Assembly: GCF_001636615.1 (NCBI RefSeq)
Contig: NZ_LGEK01000011.1
Span: forward strand, 33,516-97,515
Length of the DNA stretch: 64,000 nucleotides
From: Mucilaginibacter sp. L294
GTDB lineage: Bacteria > Bacteroidota > Bacteroidia > Sphingobacteriales > Sphingobacteriaceae
Reading direction: 5' to 3'
In this document: in pieces, positions 61,698 to 64,000 of the stretch
Layout of the letters: each line of letters starts with the position of its first letter
Numbering within the stretch: the first letter of the stretch is position 1
Notes under the pieces: model-generated
The model's database searches: none
What the model was told of the DNA's origin: nothing
Seen by the model: only the letters and a program-made list of their open reading frames with translations
Program-made: the position numbers and the translations under genes

Positions 61698-62306
61698 ATG
61701 ATGGATAAGTTACAATCAAAAGCCGAGCGTACAAAAGCTTTTATTATAGAAAGCACTGCCGAGATCTTTAATAAAAAAGGTTTCGCAGGTACGTCTTTGT
61801 CCGACCTTACCCAAGCCACCGGCCTTACAAAAGGCAGCATCTACGGCAATTTTGAGAATAAGGAAGAGGTCGCTTTGGCGGTGTTCGATTATAATTATGC
61901 CCGGTTGGCAAAAAATACCCGCAACCTGATCGACAAGGCCGATACCTTTCATGATAAGTTAATGGTTTACGCCAGGATCTATAAAAACATTGCCAAAGTG
62001 CCACTTAACAAAGGCGGCTGCCCGATATTAAATACCGCTATTGACGCAGATGATACCAACCCAAGCCTAAAAGACAGGGCTGCAAAGGCATTGATCCGCT
62101 GGGAAAACGGTATAACCCGGTTAATAGAACAAGGTATTAACGCCGGTGAGTTTAAAAGCGATGTAAATATCAGGCAAACCGCCTTATCTATCATCGCGCT
62201 TATTGAAGGCGGGGTTATGATAGCCCGCACTACCAACGACTACAGCAGCATGGAACACATTGTTAATACAGTTGAAGTGCTGATAAACCAGATTAAAAAG
62301 CAGTAA
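61698..62306 (+). CDS. TetR-family repressor (paralogue of 57039)
   Basis: This is a 202-residue protein. The helix-turn-helix is FAGTSLSDLTQATGLTKGSIYGNFENKEEVALAVF. The C-terminal region contains KGGCPILNTAIDADDTNPSLKDRAAKALIRWENGI and GEFKSDVNIRQTALSIIALIEGGVMIARTT, closely related to the paralogue. A second ATG at 61701 is equally usable. Operator copies lie across its own promoter and twice in front of the MFS gene downstream, which makes this a typical autoregulated efflux repressor. Confidence 0.9.
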   Translation: MMDKLQSKAERTKAFIIESTAEIFNKKGFAGTSLSDLTQATGLTKGSIYGNFENKEEVALAVFDYNYARLAKNTRNLIDKADTFHDKLMVYARIYKNIAKVPLNKGGCPILNTAIDADDTNPSLKDRAAKALIRWENGITRLIEQGINAGEFKSDVNIRQTALSIIALIEGGVMIARTTNDYSSMEHIVNTVEVLINQIKKQ

Positions 62307-62322
62307 CATTTTTTTGAACATT

Positions 62323-62342
62323 TATATACCAATCGGTATATA
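62323..62342. promoter_or_regulatory. TetR operator upstream of MFS, first copy
   Basis: TATATACC-AATC-GGTATATA, with perfect 8-bp arms, is the best of the three sites. It lies 67 bases before the MFS start. Confidence 0.7.
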
Positions 62343-62388
62343 ATAGAAGCAATGTAAAACATTATTTAATTATACTCACACCCTAAAA

Positions 62389-62404
62389 TATACCATTCGG
62401 TATA
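62389..62404. promoter_or_regulatory. TetR operator upstream of MFS, second copy
   Basis: TATACC-ATTC-GGTATA ends 5 bases before the MFS start codon, so binding would block transcription or occupy the leader region. Confidence 0.65.
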
Positions 62405-62409
62405 AAAAT

Positions 62410-63960
62410 ATGACTCCTTTAAAACGACAAATACTCCTGATAACTGTAATAGCCGCTGCTATTATGGAACTGATTGATACATCAATTGTAAACGTAGCGC
62501 TCAATTACATGAGTGGAAACCTTGGTGCAACATTAGAGGATACCTCATGGGTGATCACATCCTATGCCATTGCCAATGTGATCATCATCCCCATGACAAG
62601 TTTTTTGGCTGCTAACCTTGGTCGGCGCAATTACTATATCGGTTCCATAATCTTATTTACGGTGTGTTCCTTTCTATGTGGCAATGCAACCGACATCTGG
62701 GAGCTGGTGGCATTCAGGTTTTTACAGGGATTAGGTGGCGGGGCACTATTATCAGTATCGGCAACGGTGGTGTTCGAGCTTTTCCCTAAAGAAAAACAGG
62801 CTACCGCAAGCGCGTTGTTTGGTATTGGTGTATTTATCGGCCCTACTATTGGCCCAACCCTTGGCGGCTACATTACCGAAAATTATTCATGGCCGTGGAT
62901 CTTTTATATCAATATCCCGATAGGTATTGCCACAGCGGTATCCTGTCTTTTTTTGTTATACGAGCCGATCATCAAACAAAAACTACAAAAGATAGATTGG
63001 GTAGGCATTATCCTGCTCATCATCGGCATTGGCTCACTGCAAACGGTACTGGAACGTGGCGAAACCGACGATTGGTTTGCAGCCGGATACATTGTATTTC
63101 TGTCGGTTTTGGCCGCACTTACACTTGTGGCATTTATTATATGGGAGTTGAGTATCCCTAACCCGGTTGTAAACCTGCGGATACTAAAATTCCGGTCGTT
63201 AAGTATTGCGGCTGTGTTAACCTTTATAACCGGCATGGGTATGTATACTTCTATTTACCTTACACCTGTTGTGGCCCAGCGCTTATTGGGGTTCACGCCA
63301 ACACAATCGGGATTGCTGCTGTTGCCTGGGTCTATCATAGCTATTTTGGCGCTTATTGTGACGGGGAAGTTATTACAAAAGGGCGTGTCGCCGGCGCTTA
63401 TCGTGCTATTTGGCTTTCTGTGCTTTATCTATTTCAACTGGTCTATGTCGCGCATAAACCTCGAAACATCATCAGCAACGATAGCCCTGAACCTTATTTT
63501 CAGGGCTATTGGCATGGCTTTGCTCACCGTGCCGTTAGGAACATTAGCCGTGTCATCGCTGGAGGCAAAAGATATGCCGCAGGGCACCGCTTTAAATAAC
63601 ATGATGCGCCAGTTGGGCGGCTCTTTCGGGATCTCTATTGTCAATACTTATGTAGCTCGCCGCGTGGCGTCGCACCGTATGGACCTGATCACACACATTA
63701 CGCCGGATAACCCTGTATTTATAGAACGCCTGCAGGCTTATACCCACACGTTTCAGCAAAAGGGCATCAGTTTGCTTGACGCCAAACAAAAGGCATTGCA
63801 GCTGGTAGAAAAAGTTGTGGTGAAGCAATCTTCTTTTTCCAGTTACCTGGATGCTTACTTTTTGATAGGATTGTTTTTTGCCGTGGTGTTGCCCCTGCTG
63901 ATATTTGTTGCCAGGCGCGATAAAACAAAAGCGGTTACTATCCCATCGTCAGATCATTAA
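62410..63960 (+). CDS. MFS multidrug exporter (DHA2, EmrB/QacA type)
   Basis: This is a 516-residue pump with 14 expected membrane segments. Characteristic motifs are AAAIMELIDTSIVNVALNYMSGNLG with the segment-1 Asp, WVITSYAIANVIIIPMTSFLAANLGRR (motif A), AFRFLQGLGGGALLSVSATVV and PTIGPTLGGYITENYSWPWIFYINIPIG (motif C, drug antiporter). The neighbouring TetR gene and two operator copies show how it is controlled. No HlyD adaptor is adjacent downstream in the window, though one could lie past the right edge or be supplied by 52229. Confidence 0.93.
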   Translation: MTPLKRQILLITVIAAAIMELIDTSIVNVALNYMSGNLGATLEDTSWVITSYAIANVIIIPMTSFLAANLGRRNYYIGSIILFTVCSFLCGNATDIWELVAFRFLQGLGGGALLSVSATVVFELFPKEKQATASALFGIGVFIGPTIGPTLGGYITENYSWPWIFYINIPIGIATAVSCLFLLYEPIIKQKLQKIDWVGIILLIIGIGSLQTVLERGETDDWFAAGYIVFLSVLAALTLVAFIIWELSIPNPVVNLRILKFRSLSIAAVLTFITGMGMYTSIYLTPVVAQRLLGFTPTQSGLLLLPGSIIAILALIVTGKLLQKGVSPALIVLFGFLCFIYFNWSMSRINLETSSATIALNLIFRAIGMALLTVPLGTLAVSSLEAKDMPQGTALNNMMRQLGGSFGISIVNTYVARRVASHRMDLITHITPDNPVFIERLQAYTHTFQQKGISLLDAKQKALQLVEKVVVKQSSFSSYLDAYFLIGLFFAVVLPLLIFVARRDKTKAVTIPSSDH

Positions 63961-64000
63961 GTATAACAAGTTTATTTATAGTTAGTTGTACTATTAGGGT

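Overview
The window looks like a chromosomal segment of a Bacteroidota bacterium, most likely a soil or plant-associated member of the Sphingobacteriaceae such as Mucilaginibacter or Pedobacter. This is inferred from a SusC/SusD pair with an ECF sigma factor and FecR anti-sigma, paired DUF1800/DUF1501 genes, DUF3857 proteins, Bacteroidota-type -7 boxes (TAnnTTTG) and the near absence of strong Shine-Dalgarno sequences. No rRNA, transposase, integrase, phage gene or CRISPR array was seen. There is one tRNA gene, tRNA-Glu(UUC).

Layout. 1-5.1 kb: two DUF3857 exported proteins on the minus strand, divergent from a DUF1800/DUF1501 Tat-type pair. 5.2-8.4 kb: a three-PAS histidine kinase and an amino-acid permease. 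8.5-12.5 kb (minus): a quinone-oxidoreductase-like MDR enzyme, a Crp/Fnr regulator, a WG-repeat protein and histidyl-tRNA synthetase with a large insertion. 12.6-14.7 kb: a secreted protein with a single CxxCH motif, bordered by copies of a palindromic repeat. 14.8-19 kb (minus): an OmpA-type lipoprotein behind a sigma54-like promoter, then a four-gene cluster of small basic protein, predicted outer-membrane protein, response regulator and sensor kinase. 19-25.9 kb: ApbE, release factor 1, TatA, LpxH-like phosphatase, DUF922, an SPFH protein and DUF4262, separated by several palindromic repeat families.

26.3-32.7 kb (minus) is the most interesting block: six tightly packed genes, DUF427, a mercuric-reductase-like flavin disulfide reductase, an ABC ATPase, a permease fused to a betaine-type binding domain, egtB and egtD. 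The last two are the signature genes of ergothioneine synthesis. The adjacent importer has the architecture of the EgtUV ergothioneine transporters, and its binding domain appears circularly permuted. Synthesis, uptake and redox recycling of a thiol betaine could therefore be encoded in one operon.

33-49 kb: tRNA-Glu, a YiaA-family protein and a large hypothetical protein, then a polysaccharide utilisation locus: AraC regulator, GH29 fucosidase, GH140-like hydrolase, ECF sigma, FecR, SusC with an STN domain, SusD, an IPT-domain surface glycan-binding lipoprotein and a GH5 endoglucanase. 49-64 kb is rich in efflux and regulation: an AraC regulator divergent from a TolC/HlyD/MFS tripartite pump, a Crp/Fnr regulator beside two perfect 18-bp palindromes, two paralogous TetR regulators each next to an MFS exporter with recognisable operators, a sugar-dehydrogenase/cytochrome c fusion and a phosphodiesterase.
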